From Paracoccaceae bacterium (GTDB lineage: Bacteria; Pseudomonadota; Alphaproteobacteria; Rhodobacterales; Rhodobacteraceae): DNA of 12,040 bases. Positions 1-5,752 of the stretch are shown one piece after another (position 1 is the stretch's first letter; the number at the start of each line of letters is the position of its first letter). The notes below the pieces were generated by a model. The model made no database searches. It saw nothing but the letters and a program-made list of their open reading frames with translations, and was not told where the DNA came from. The DNA lies in assembly GCA_015487335.1 (NCBI GenBank), contig WFPZ01000201.1:1-12040 (forward strand). Direction: 5' to 3'. The position numbers and the translations under genes are program-made.

Positions 1-788
1 GCAGAGCCCTTGCCCACATCGCCATAGCCGCAGACCACGGCCACCTTGCCGGCCATCATGGTGTCGGTGGCGCGGCGGATGCCATCGACCAGGGATTCGC
101 GGCAGCCGTACTTGTTGTCGAACTTCGACTTGGTGACCGAATCGTTGACGTTGATCGCCGGGAAGGGCAGGCGGCCCTCCTTCATCAGATCGTAGAGGCG
201 ATGCACCCCGGTGGTGGTTTCCTCGCTCACGCCCTTGATCGCTTCGCGTTGTTTCGTGAACCAACCGGGGCTTTCCTTCAGCCGCTTGCGGATCTGGGCA
301 AACAGCGCCTCCTCCTCTTCGGACTTCGGCACCGCGATCAGGTCTTCCTCGCCGTTTTCCACCCGCGCGCCCAGCAGGATGTAAAGGGTGGCGTCGCCGC
401 CATCGTCGAGAATCAGGTTTGCCGTGCCTTCGGGAAACTGGAAGATGCGGTCGGCGTAATCCCAGTATTCCTCCAGCGTCTCGCCCTTGACGGCAAAGAC
501 CGGAATGCCGCGTTCGGCAATGGCGGCGGCGGCGTGATCCTGGGTGGAGAAGATGTTGCACGAAGCCCAGCGCACCTGGGCGCCGAGATGCACCAGCGTC
601 TCGATCAGCACCGCAGTCTGGATCGTCATGTGCAGCGAGCCCGCGATACGCGCACCCTCGAGCGGCCTGGCATTCCCGTATTCCTCGCGCAGGGCCATCA
701 GGCCCGGCATTTCGGTTTCGGCGATGGCGATCTCCTTGCGGCCGAAATCGGCGAGGTTGATGTCCTTGATGATGTAATCTTTCGGCAT
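1..788 (-). CDS. ahcY: Adenosylhomocysteinase (S-adenosyl-L-homocysteine hydrolase), 5' part
   Basis: AhcY hydrolyses S-adenosylhomocysteine to adenosine and homocysteine in the cytoplasm, using bound NAD, and so relieves product inhibition of methyltransferases. The minus strand reads MPKDYIIKDINLADFGRKEI from the ATG at 788-786. Family landmarks follow: GSLHMTIQTAVLIETL, RWASCNIFSTQDHAAAAIA, EEYWDY, LILDDGGDAT, PFPAINVNDSVTKSKFDNKYG (catalytic Lys/Asp region) and CGYGDVGKGSA, the start of the NAD-binding glycine-rich loop. An AAGGAG ribosome binding site (798-803) lies 9 nt before the start. About 262 codons are present. The family is usually about 460 residues, so the Rossmann-fold remainder and C-terminus lie off the left edge. 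Linkage to regA fits the Rhodobacter arrangement. The frame is intact and identification is secure. Confidence 0.97.
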   Translation of the reverse strand, partial: MPKDYIIKDINLADFGRKEIAIAETEMPGLMALREEYGNARPLEGARIAGSLHMTIQTAVLIETLVHLGAQVRWASCNIFSTQDHAAAAIAERGIPVFAVKGETLEEYWDYADRIFQFPEGTANLILDDGGDATLYILLGARVENGEEDLIAVPKSEEEEALFAQIRKRLKESPGWFTKQREAIKGVSEETTTGVHRLYDLMKEGRLPFPAINVNDSVTKSKFDNKYGCRESLVDGIRRATDTMMAGKVAVVCGYGDVGKGS

Positions 789-821
789 CGCGCCGTGCTC
801 CTTCGTAATCTGTTCGGCGGG

Positions 822-850
822 TGGATAGCACCGCAGCACCGGCTCGACAA
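822..850 (-). promoter_or_regulatory. Candidate ahcY promoter
   Basis: On the minus strand TTGTCG (845-850) is followed after 17 nt by TATCCA (822-827). The -35 element matches 4 of 6 consensus bases, and the -10 has only the TAT start. It would give a leader of about 25-30 nt before the ahcY ATG at 788. The same 129-bp divergent gap must also hold the promoter of the HD gene, for which I see no convincing hexamers. It also contains a small hairpin, GTTGC-GCGG-GCAAC, at 871-884. Weak prediction. Confidence 0.27.
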
Positions 851-917
851 TGCGCCCCGGCACCCGATAGGTTGCGCGGGCAACAAATCCGCGTGCACCC
901 GCGACAAAGAGGCGAAG

Positions 918-1511
918 ATGAAACAGCCCCGTGCCTGGCAGCGCATGCTTTCGGGCCGCCGGCTCGATCTGCTGGATCCGACCCCGGTGGACATCGAGAT
1001 CGAGGACATCGCCCACGGGCTGGCCTTCGTGGCGCGCTGGAACGGCCAGACGCGGGGGGATTACCCCTATTCCGTGGCCGAGCACTCGCTGCTGGTGGAG
1101 CGGCTGTTTTCGCGGATGAACCCCGGCGTCGGCGCCCGCTGGAAACTGGCAGCCCTGCTGCACGACGCCCCCGAATACGTGATCGGAGACATGATCTCGC
1201 CGGTCAAGTCCGCCATCGGCCCGGCCTACGAGGAACTGGACGCGCGGCTTGCGGCGGCGATCCACCTGCGCTTCGGCCTGCCGGCGGAAATTCCCGCCCC
1301 GATCAAGCGGCAGATCAAGAAGGCCGACCGCATCAGCGCCTGGGCCGAGGCGGTGCAGATCGCCGGGTTTTCACAGGCCGAGGCCGACAGGTTCTTCGGC
1401 AGGCCGGAGCCCTCGCTGAAGCGCGCCCTGGCCATCGCGCCGCGCCCGCCGATGGAGGTGCGGGCCGATTTCCTGGCCCGCCACGAGGCCCTGCTGGCAG
1501 AGGCGGGCTGA
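918..1511 (+). CDS. HD-domain metal-dependent phosphohydrolase (YfbR-like)
   Basis: This 197-residue protein resembles the HD-superfamily hydrolases related to YfbR 5'-deoxynucleotidase, cytoplasmic enzymes that dephosphorylate nucleotides. Its exact substrate cannot be read from sequence. The HD signature is visible: H56 in VAEHSLLVERL, H82-D83 in ALLHDAPEYVIGDM, and D137 in IKKADRISAW, a typical H...HD...D metal-binding set. The N-terminus (RMLSGRRLDLLDPTPVDIEIEDIAHGLAFVARWNGQT) is typical of this alphaproteobacterial group. I chose the ATG at 918 because GAGG at 910-913 sits just upstream; the frame stays open far upstream only because it runs antisense to ahcY. It is transcribed away from ahcY and converges with the lipoprotein gene, with 5 nt between stop codons, so it is probably monocistronic. 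Fold is clear; function is inferred. Confidence 0.88.
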   Translation: MKQPRAWQRMLSGRRLDLLDPTPVDIEIEDIAHGLAFVARWNGQTRGDYPYSVAEHSLLVERLFSRMNPGVGARWKLAALLHDAPEYVIGDMISPVKSAIGPAYEELDARLAAAIHLRFGLPAEIPAPIKRQIKKADRISAWAEAVQIAGFSQAEADRFFGRPEPSLKRALAIAPRPPMEVRADFLARHEALLAEAG

Positions 1512-1522
1512 GCGGCTCAGCC
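1506..1522. terminator. Palindrome spanning two convergent stop codons; possible bidirectional terminator
   Basis: GGCTGAGCGGCTCAGCC is a perfect 17-nt palindrome around base 1514. It contains the TGA of the HD gene (1509-1511) and, on the other strand, the TGA of the lipoprotein gene (1519-1517). It can fold as a 7-bp GC-rich stem on either transcript. No T-run follows on either side, so it is not a classic intrinsic terminator. No other termination signal is visible between the convergent genes. Confidence 0.35.
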
Positions 1523-1852
1523 GCAGGTCTCGCCGGCCCGTGCCGCGCCCTGCCGCCAGCCGACGAACCGCTCGCCGGTGAAGAACAGCTCCAGCCCGCC
1601 CCAGGCGATCCGCACCGATATATCCGCGGGACAGCCCGCCAGCGGCAGGGCCTCGCCCCGGCCAAGCGCGCGCTCCAGAATCGGGATCATCCCCTCGGGC
1701 GCCCGGCCGAAATCCATCCGCAACCCCGAAGGCAGGACGGCCAGGCCGGCCGGATCGGGCCTGAAGGAAATTTCGGGCGGGGGCGGAGACGGCGGCGCAA
1801 CCGCGCAGCCGGCCAGCAGCACAAGCGGCAGCACCGCGGCCCGCGCCCGCAT
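1517..1852 (-). CDS. Small putative lipoprotein of unknown function
   Basis: This 111-residue protein starts MRARAAVLPLVLLAGCAVAPPS: a short basic N-terminus, a hydrophobic stretch and a lipobox (L13-A14-G15-C16). Signal peptidase II cleavage and lipid attachment at C16 are therefore expected, placing it in the periplasm on a membrane. A proline-rich linker (PPSPPPPE) follows, then a compact domain with PSGLRMDFGRAPEGMIPILERALG, LAGCPADISVRIAWGGLELFFTGERFVGWRQG and a final GETCG. The two cysteines after the lipidation site could form a disulfide. The ATG at 1852 lies 5 nt after the regA stop, so it is probably co-transcribed and translationally coupled with regA. A longer reading from 1948 would overlap regA and bury the signal peptide, so I rejected it. 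I recognise no function. Similar short proteins are, from memory, annotated as hypothetical in Rhodobacteraceae. Confidence 0.8.
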   Translation of the reverse strand: MRARAAVLPLVLLAGCAVAPPSPPPPEISFRPDPAGLAVLPSGLRMDFGRAPEGMIPILERALGRGEALPLAGCPADISVRIAWGGLELFFTGERFVGWRQGAARAGETCG

Positions 1853-1857
1853 TTGCC

Positions 1858-2412
1858 CTACCGGGGGCTGCGCTTGGCGAGGATGCGCTGCAGGGTGCGC
1901 CGGTGCATGTTCAGCCGCCGGGCGGTCTCGCTGACGTTGCGGTCGCACAGCTCATAGACGCGCTGGATGTGCTCCCAGCGCACCCGGTCGGCCGACATGG
2001 GGTTTTCGGGCGGCGGCGGGCGCTCGGAGCCGCTGGCCAGCAGGGCGTTGGTGATGTCATCCGCATCCGCCGGCTTGGAAAGATAGTCCGTGGCCCCGAT
2101 CTTCACCGCCGCCACCGCCGTGGCGATGGCACCGTAGCCGGTGAGCACCACGATGCGGCTGTCGGGGCGCTTGGCGCGGATGGTCTCGACCACATCGAGC
2201 CCGTTGCCATCCTCCAGCCGCAGATCGACAACCGCATAGGCCGGCGGACGCGCCGTGGCGATCGCCTTGCCGGCGGTTACCGAGCCCGCGGTCTCGGGCG
2301 CGAAGCCGCGCTTTTCCATCGCCCGCGCAAGGCGGCGCAGGAAGGGCTCGTCGTCATCGACAAGAAGAAGGGAAGGATCGTCCCCGATCTCGGGCCTTTT
2401 CTGGTCAGACAT
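1858..2412 (-). CDS. regA: Response regulator RegA (PrrA/ActR), global redox regulator
   Basis: RegA is the cytoplasmic DNA-binding partner of the RegB kinase. It controls photosynthesis, respiration, carbon and nitrogen fixation genes in Rhodobacterales. The 184-residue length equals that known for Rhodobacter RegA/PrrA. The receiver domain (about 14-125) has the acidic cluster D19-D20-D21, phosphoacceptor D63 in VVDLRLEDGNGLDV, T91 in VVLTGYG and K113 in YLSKPAD. A polyproline linker (P132-P135) follows. The C-terminal Fis-type helix-turn-helix (about 159-180) reads NVSETARRLNMHRRTLQRIL, nearly invariant in the family. The ATG at 2412 is chosen for AGGGGAG at 2418-2424. A likely promoter lies at 2440-2468. 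It is divergent from regB. The SCO-type gene senC/prrC that precedes regA in Rhodobacter is absent here. Confidence 0.96.
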   Translation of the reverse strand: MSDQKRPEIGDDPSLLLVDDDEPFLRRLARAMEKRGFAPETAGSVTAGKAIATARPPAYAVVDLRLEDGNGLDVVETIRAKRPDSRIVVLTGYGAIATAVAAVKIGATDYLSKPADADDITNALLASGSERPPPPENPMSADRVRWEHIQRVYELCDRNVSETARRLNMHRRTLQRILAKRSPR

Positions 2413-2439
2413 GCGCGCTCCCCTGAAATTCGCCACATA

Positions 2440-2468
2440 ACAGTATTACCGCCAAACCGGCGGGTCAA
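2440..2468 (-). promoter_or_regulatory. Candidate regA promoter
   Basis: On the minus strand TTGACC (2463-2468; 5 of 6 to the -35 consensus) is followed after exactly 17 nt by TACTGT (2440-2445), which keeps the key T, A and final T of a -10 element. Transcription would begin near 2433, about 20 nt before the regA ATG, leaving room for the AGGGGAG site. This is the best sigma70-like match I see in the window, but it is a visual prediction. Confidence 0.5.
2449..2463. promoter_or_regulatory. Dyad inside the regA promoter spacer; possible operator
   Basis: CCGCC-AAACC-GGCGG is an inverted repeat of 5-bp arms lying between the putative -35 and -10 elements of regA. A regulator bound here would block or adjust regA transcription. 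Autoregulation by RegA is conceivable, but the dyad is not a clear match to the RegA half-site as I remember it. In GC-rich DNA a 5-bp dyad can arise by chance. Confidence 0.3.
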
Positions 2469-2617
2469 TTTGCTATCGCCCGACAGAGGCCCGTTTCCCG
2501 CCCACAACCCCGGCCCCTCGCACATGGCCGCAAAGGAATCTGCGCGCCGCAACGCGGAAACGGCCGGCCGGATCCGGAGCCATGGTTGCGGAAAGGCTGC
2601 GCCAGGGCCTAACTAGG

Positions 2618-2635
2618 GCAAGCACCACCGCTTGC
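2618..2635 (+). promoter_or_regulatory. Inverted repeat in the regB leader
   Basis: GCAAGC-ACCACC-GCTTGC forms perfect 6-bp arms with a 6-nt loop, ending 14 nt before the regB ATG. It may be a protein-binding site or an mRNA hairpin in the regB leader. No convincing -10/-35 pair is visible between 2470 and 2617, so the regB start point is unknown. No gene is seen in the 237-bp gap 2413-2649 other than the signals listed here. Confidence 0.35.
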
Positions 2636-2649
2636 GACCCGGACAGATC

Positions 2650-4047
2650 ATGACAAACATCCACCACGGCCTTCTGAACGAGAACGAGCGCACCCATTGG
2701 GTGCGCCTGCGCACCCTGGTGATGTTGCGCTGGATCGCCGTTGGCGGGCAGCTCTCGGCGATCGTGGTGGCCCAGCACCTGTTCCGCCTCGATCTGGACA
2801 TCGGCCTCAGCCTGATGGCGGTCGGCATGTCCGTCATCGCCAACCTCATCGCCGGTTTCGTCTACCCGGAAAACAAGCGCCTGTCGGAGCGCGAGATCAC
2901 CCTGATGCTGATCTTCGACATGCTGCAGCTTACCGCGCTGCTCTACCTCACCGGCGGGCTGCACAACCCCTTCGCGCTGCTGATCCTCGCCCCCGTCACC
3001 ATTGCCGCCACCGTCCTGCGGCCGGGCCCCACCATCCTGATCGGCGCGGTGGCGATCGGGCTGATCACCTTCGTCATGTGGTTCTACCGGCCGCTGCGCA
3101 CCGAAACCGGCTTCGTGATGCAGATGCCGCAGGATTTCGTGTTCGGCTTCTGGGTGGCGATCGTGATCGGCGTCTTCTTCCTGGGGGCCTATGCGCACCG
3201 GATCACCTCCGAGATCAACTCCATGTCCGAAGCCCTGCTGGCCACGCAGATGGCACTTGCCCGCGAGCAGAAGATCTCCGATCTCGCCGGCGTGGTCGCC
3301 GCCACCGCGCACGAACTGGGCACGCCACTGGCGACCATCAAGCTCACCAGCAGCGAGCTGGCGAAAGAGCTCGCCGACCGCCCCGACCTGCAGGAGGACG
3401 CCGCCCTGATCCGCGACCAGGCCGACCGCTGCCGCGACATCCTGCAATCCATGGGCCGGGCCGGGAAGGACGATCTGCACATGCGCACCGCGCCGCTGAT
3501 CACCGTGGTGCGCGAGGCGGCCGAGCCTCACCTCGACCGCGGCAAGGATGTCATCTTCACCTCCGTTCCCGGCGATGGCGCGCCCGAGCGCCAGCCGATC
3601 ATCTGGCGTCGCCCCGAGATCGTCCACGGGTTGCGCAACCTGATCCAGAACGCCGTCGATTTCGCCGCCACCACCGTCTGGGTCGATCTGCACTGGACGA
3701 AATCCCAGGTCATCGTCCGCATCATCGACGACGGGCGCGGCTACCCGCTGCAGCTGATCGGCCGCATCGGCGAGCCCTTCGTCCGCCTGCGTTCCCACGA
3801 GGACGACCAGAAGAAGCGGCCGGGATATCAGGGCATGGGCCTGGGCCTGTTCATCGCCAAGACGCTGCTTGAGCGCTCCGGCGCCGAGATCAACTTCTCC
3901 AACGGCCGCGATCCCTACTCCGACCCGGCCGAGCCGGGCCTGCGCGGCGGTGCCGTCGTCGAGATCATCTGGCCGGTGCAGGCCATCTCGCCGGGCGAGT
4001 TCGAGGCCGCCCGCCCCCTTGGCGACAACCCCCCGATTCCCACCTGA
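2650..4047 (+). CDS. regB: Redox-sensing histidine kinase RegB (PrrB/ActS)
   Basis: RegB is an inner-membrane kinase that autophosphorylates and passes phosphate to RegA when the respiratory and quinone pools are reduced. The 465-residue length fits the family (about 460). The N-terminal half carries about six membrane segments (residues about 28-185). The conserved quinone-binding redox box GGLHNPF is at 102-108. The phosphoacceptor is H221 in ATAHELGTPLATIKLTSSEL. C261 in ADRCRDILQSMG aligns, with the same 4-residue offset as the histidine, with the redox-active C265 of R. capsulatus RegB. The ATP-binding domain has an N-box (HGLRNLIQNAVDFA, 326-339), G1 (DDGRGY, 360-365) and G2 (GMGLGLFIAKTL, 395-406). 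I chose ATG 2650 because it gives MTNIHHGLLNENERTHWVRL as in relatives; the in-frame TTG at 2632 lies inside a hairpin. The ribosome binding site is weak (GGA at 2641). It is divergent from regA. Confidence 0.96.
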   Translation: MTNIHHGLLNENERTHWVRLRTLVMLRWIAVGGQLSAIVVAQHLFRLDLDIGLSLMAVGMSVIANLIAGFVYPENKRLSEREITLMLIFDMLQLTALLYLTGGLHNPFALLILAPVTIAATVLRPGPTILIGAVAIGLITFVMWFYRPLRTETGFVMQMPQDFVFGFWVAIVIGVFFLGAYAHRITSEINSMSEALLATQMALAREQKISDLAGVVAATAHELGTPLATIKLTSSELAKELADRPDLQEDAALIRDQADRCRDILQSMGRAGKDDLHMRTAPLITVVREAAEPHLDRGKDVIFTSVPGDGAPERQPIIWRRPEIVHGLRNLIQNAVDFAATTVWVDLHWTKSQVIVRIIDDGRGYPLQLIGRIGEPFVRLRSHEDDQKKRPGYQGMGLGLFIAKTLLERSGAEINFSNGRDPYSDPAEPGLRGGAVVEIIWPVQAISPGEFEAARPLGDNPPIPT

Positions 4048-4110
4048 TTCTGGTTAACCAGGCTTTAAGCTTTGTGAATCACCTTCGTGCCGAAGGTCCG
4101 AAGGAGAATC
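4035..4110. promoter_or_regulatory. Cluster of four GANTC (CcrM) methylation sites
   Basis: GATTC occurs at 4035-4039 and 4046-4050, and GAATC at 4076-4080 and 4106-4110: four sites in 76 bp, flanking the CtrA-type box. At about 70% GC one GANTC is expected roughly every 350-370 bp. GANTC is the target of CcrM, the cell-cycle-regulated adenine methyltransferase of Alphaproteobacteria, and methylation state of promoter GANTC sites can alter transcription. The sites are read directly; the regulatory role is inferred. The first site lies in the end of regB. Confidence 0.5.
4054..4068 (+). promoter_or_regulatory. CtrA-type binding site, TTAA-N7-TTAA
   Basis: TTAA (4054-4057), seven bases, then TTAA (4065-4068) is an exact match to the full CtrA consensus. 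It lies 7 nt past the regB stop and 49 nt before the PAS-protein ATG. TTAA is very rare here: by eye I saw only one other copy in the window (11054-11057). CtrA is a cell-cycle and motility regulator in Alphaproteobacteria, and in Rhodobacter it is needed for gene transfer agent production. I cannot identify a clear -10 element downstream, so whether it activates or represses is unknown. Confidence 0.65.
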
Positions 4111-4116
4111 GCTCCT
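4081..4116 (+). promoter_or_regulatory. Leader of the PAS gene with competing hairpins around the Shine-Dalgarno
   Basis: ACCTTCG-TGC-CGAAGGT (4081-4097) is a 7-bp hairpin. Its right arm belongs to a direct repeat: CCGAAGG at 4090-4096 and again at 4098-4104. The second copy runs into the AAGGAG ribosome binding site (4101-4106), so the left arm could pair with either copy. AGGAG (4102-4106) is also complementary to CTCCT (4112-4116) just before the ATG. The leader thus offers alternative structures that hide or free the ribosome binding site. No known riboswitch class is recognised. Confidence 0.4.
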
Positions 4117-4117
4117 G

Positions 4118-5710
4118 ATGAACATCGCCGCCCTGGCCCCGACAGCCGGCCTGATCCTGGCCTCCTTTCTCTCCGCAGGTGCCGCCCTGGCCGTGGCCGC
4201 CTGGGCCGAGGGCCGCCGCGCGCGCCCCGACGATGCGCCGGAAGGCCACGAGGACGGGGCCGCAGACAACGACGTCTCCTTCCTCTTCGAGGGGGAGCGC
4301 CTGGTCGATGCCACCCCCGCCGCCCGCGCCCTGCTGGGCCCTCCCGCGGATGGGGAAAGTGATCTCTTTCGCCTGCTCGCGGCCCTCGCCCCCCGCTTCC
4401 CCGATCTGGAATCGCGCCTGGCCCGGCAAACGGAAAGCGGCAGCGCAGAGGCCCTTTCGGCCGACGGCACCGAGGTGCTGGAAATTTCGTGGCACGAGGA
4501 CAGGCTGCGCCTCCGCCTGACAGATCTGGAAACCGGCAAGGTGGAGGTGGGCCGGCAGTATCTTGCCGCCCTCGAGGCCGAGGCCGAAACCCTGCGCTCG
4601 GTGGCCAATGCCGCCCCCTTCCTCGTGTGGCGGCAGGATGAAGGCGGCACCGTCACATGGGCCAACACGGCCTATCTCGACCTCGCCGCGAAGCTTGATC
4701 CCGACGCCCCCGAGGACGCCTGGCCACCGCCCCGCCTGTTCGACATGCCGCGCCTCCCCGGGGGCGAGGCGCAGGGGCAGGGCCGGCGCGCCACCCTCAT
4801 GCTGCCCGGCGAGACGGAGCCGCGCTGGTTCGAATGCCACAGCGTGCCGATGGAGGGCGGCGCGCTCTTCATGGCGGTGGCCGCCGACCGGGTAGTCAAG
4901 GCGGAATCCTCGCTGCGCGATTTCGTCCAGACCCTGACGAAAACCTTCGCCCAGCTGCAGACCGGGCTTGCCATCTTCGACAGGCACCGCCGGCTGGCCC
5001 TGTTCAACCCCGCGCTCATCGATCTCACCGGCCTGCGCCCCGATTTCCTCTCGGCCCGGCCGACGCTGCACAGCTTCCTCGACCAGCTGCGCGAACGCCG
5101 GGTGATCCCCGAACCCAGAGACTACAAGAGCTGGCGGCAGAAGATCGCCCGGCTTGAGGCCGCCGCCGCCGACGGCACCTACGAGGAAACCTGGGCGCTG
5201 GCCACCGGCCAGACCTACCGGATCAGCGGCAGCCCGCACCCCGACGGGGCGCTCGCCCTTCTGATCGACGACATCACCTCGGAAATTTCCCTCACCCGGC
5301 GCTTCCGGGCCGAACTGGAAACCGGACAGGCGGTGATCGACAGCCTCGAAGAGGCAATCGCGGTTTTCGCGCCCAGCGGCGCGCTGACCCTGTGCAATGC
5401 CGCCTACCGCGATCTGTGGGGCGAAGACCCGTCCACCGCCCTGGGCGAGATCGGTATCGACGAAGCCGCCGCCCGCTGGAACGCCAGATGCCTGCCCACC
5501 CCCGTCTGGAGCGATCTGCGCGACTATATCGGCCGTTTCGGCGAGCGCTCCGAATGGACGGCGGAAGTCCGGATGAAGAACGGCCGGCGCATCGCCTGCC
5601 GCTTCGCTCCCATCGCCGGCGGCGCCACCCTGGCGGGGTTCCTCCCCGATCCGCCGCTCGCCCTGCCCGCGCCGAAGGACAATCGGCTGGCCGAGGCCAC
5701 CCCGGCCTGA
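4118..5710 (+). CDS. Membrane-anchored multi-PAS protein without kinase domain (DivL-like?)
   Basis: The 530-residue protein starts with a single membrane segment (about 8-30), followed by an acidic cytoplasmic linker. Three PAS-like regions follow: about 161-265 (SVANAAPFLVWRQDEGGTVT), about 277-385 (TFAQLQTGLAIFDRHRRLAL, PAS_7 type, with FLDQLRERRVIPEPRDYKSW) and about 403-520 (VIDSLEEAIAVFAPSGALTL, CNAAYRDLWG). Nothing resembling an H-box or ATPase domain follows; the chain ends soon after the last PAS. In Rhodobacter a kinase-less PAS protein called DivL acts on the CckA-ChpT-CtrA phosphorelay, and the second PAS resembles DivL-type PAS domains. That identity is inferred, and the upstream CtrA box supports it. 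It could instead sense redox with its neighbour RegB. AAGGAG (4101-4106) lies 11 nt before the ATG. tsaE follows after 42 nt. Confidence 0.82.
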   Translation: MNIAALAPTAGLILASFLSAGAALAVAAWAEGRRARPDDAPEGHEDGAADNDVSFLFEGERLVDATPAARALLGPPADGESDLFRLLAALAPRFPDLESRLARQTESGSAEALSADGTEVLEISWHEDRLRLRLTDLETGKVEVGRQYLAALEAEAETLRSVANAAPFLVWRQDEGGTVTWANTAYLDLAAKLDPDAPEDAWPPPRLFDMPRLPGGEAQGQGRRATLMLPGETEPRWFECHSVPMEGGALFMAVAADRVVKAESSLRDFVQTLTKTFAQLQTGLAIFDRHRRLALFNPALIDLTGLRPDFLSARPTLHSFLDQLRERRVIPEPRDYKSWRQKIARLEAAAADGTYEETWALATGQTYRISGSPHPDGALALLIDDITSEISLTRRFRAELETGQAVIDSLEEAIAVFAPSGALTLCNAAYRDLWGEDPSTALGEIGIDEAAARWNARCLPTPVWSDLRDYIGRFGERSEWTAEVRMKNGRRIACRFAPIAGGATLAGFLPDPPLALPAPKDNRLAEATPA

Positions 5711-5752
5711 TCCGCCTTGCGCCGCGGGCGGGCGCGGGGCTAATCATGGTGC

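Noticed and set aside
201..917. Upstream extension of the HD gene frame
   Set aside because: Bases 201-788 are antisense to ahcY, whose protein is clearly recognised. The HD family start and ribosome binding site point to the ATG at 918.
789..917. SAH riboswitch upstream of ahcY
   Set aside because: I looked for the conserved SAH riboswitch core (a GAGGAGCGCUGC-like segment) in the minus-strand leader and did not find it; the leader is also short.
2632..2649. TTG start for regB six codons upstream
   Set aside because: It lies inside a hairpin, has no ribosome binding site, and the ATG at 2650 gives the N-terminus usual for RegB and the expected 4-residue offset to known key residues.
2473..3798. 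Open frame of 441 codons on the minus strand opposite regB
   Set aside because: RegB is unambiguous on the plus strand. The minus reading is rich in His, Asp and Gly, lacks any domain, and would run through the regA promoter region.
4050..4061. CTGGTTAACCAG palindrome as a terminator of regB
   Set aside because: It can fold only as a 4-bp stem and has no T-run. Its TTAA is better explained as half of the CtrA box.
4079..5239. Open frame of 386 codons on the minus strand opposite the PAS gene
   Set aside because: No domain is recognisable, composition is biased, and the plus-strand PAS protein is better supported with a ribosome binding site and upstream signals.
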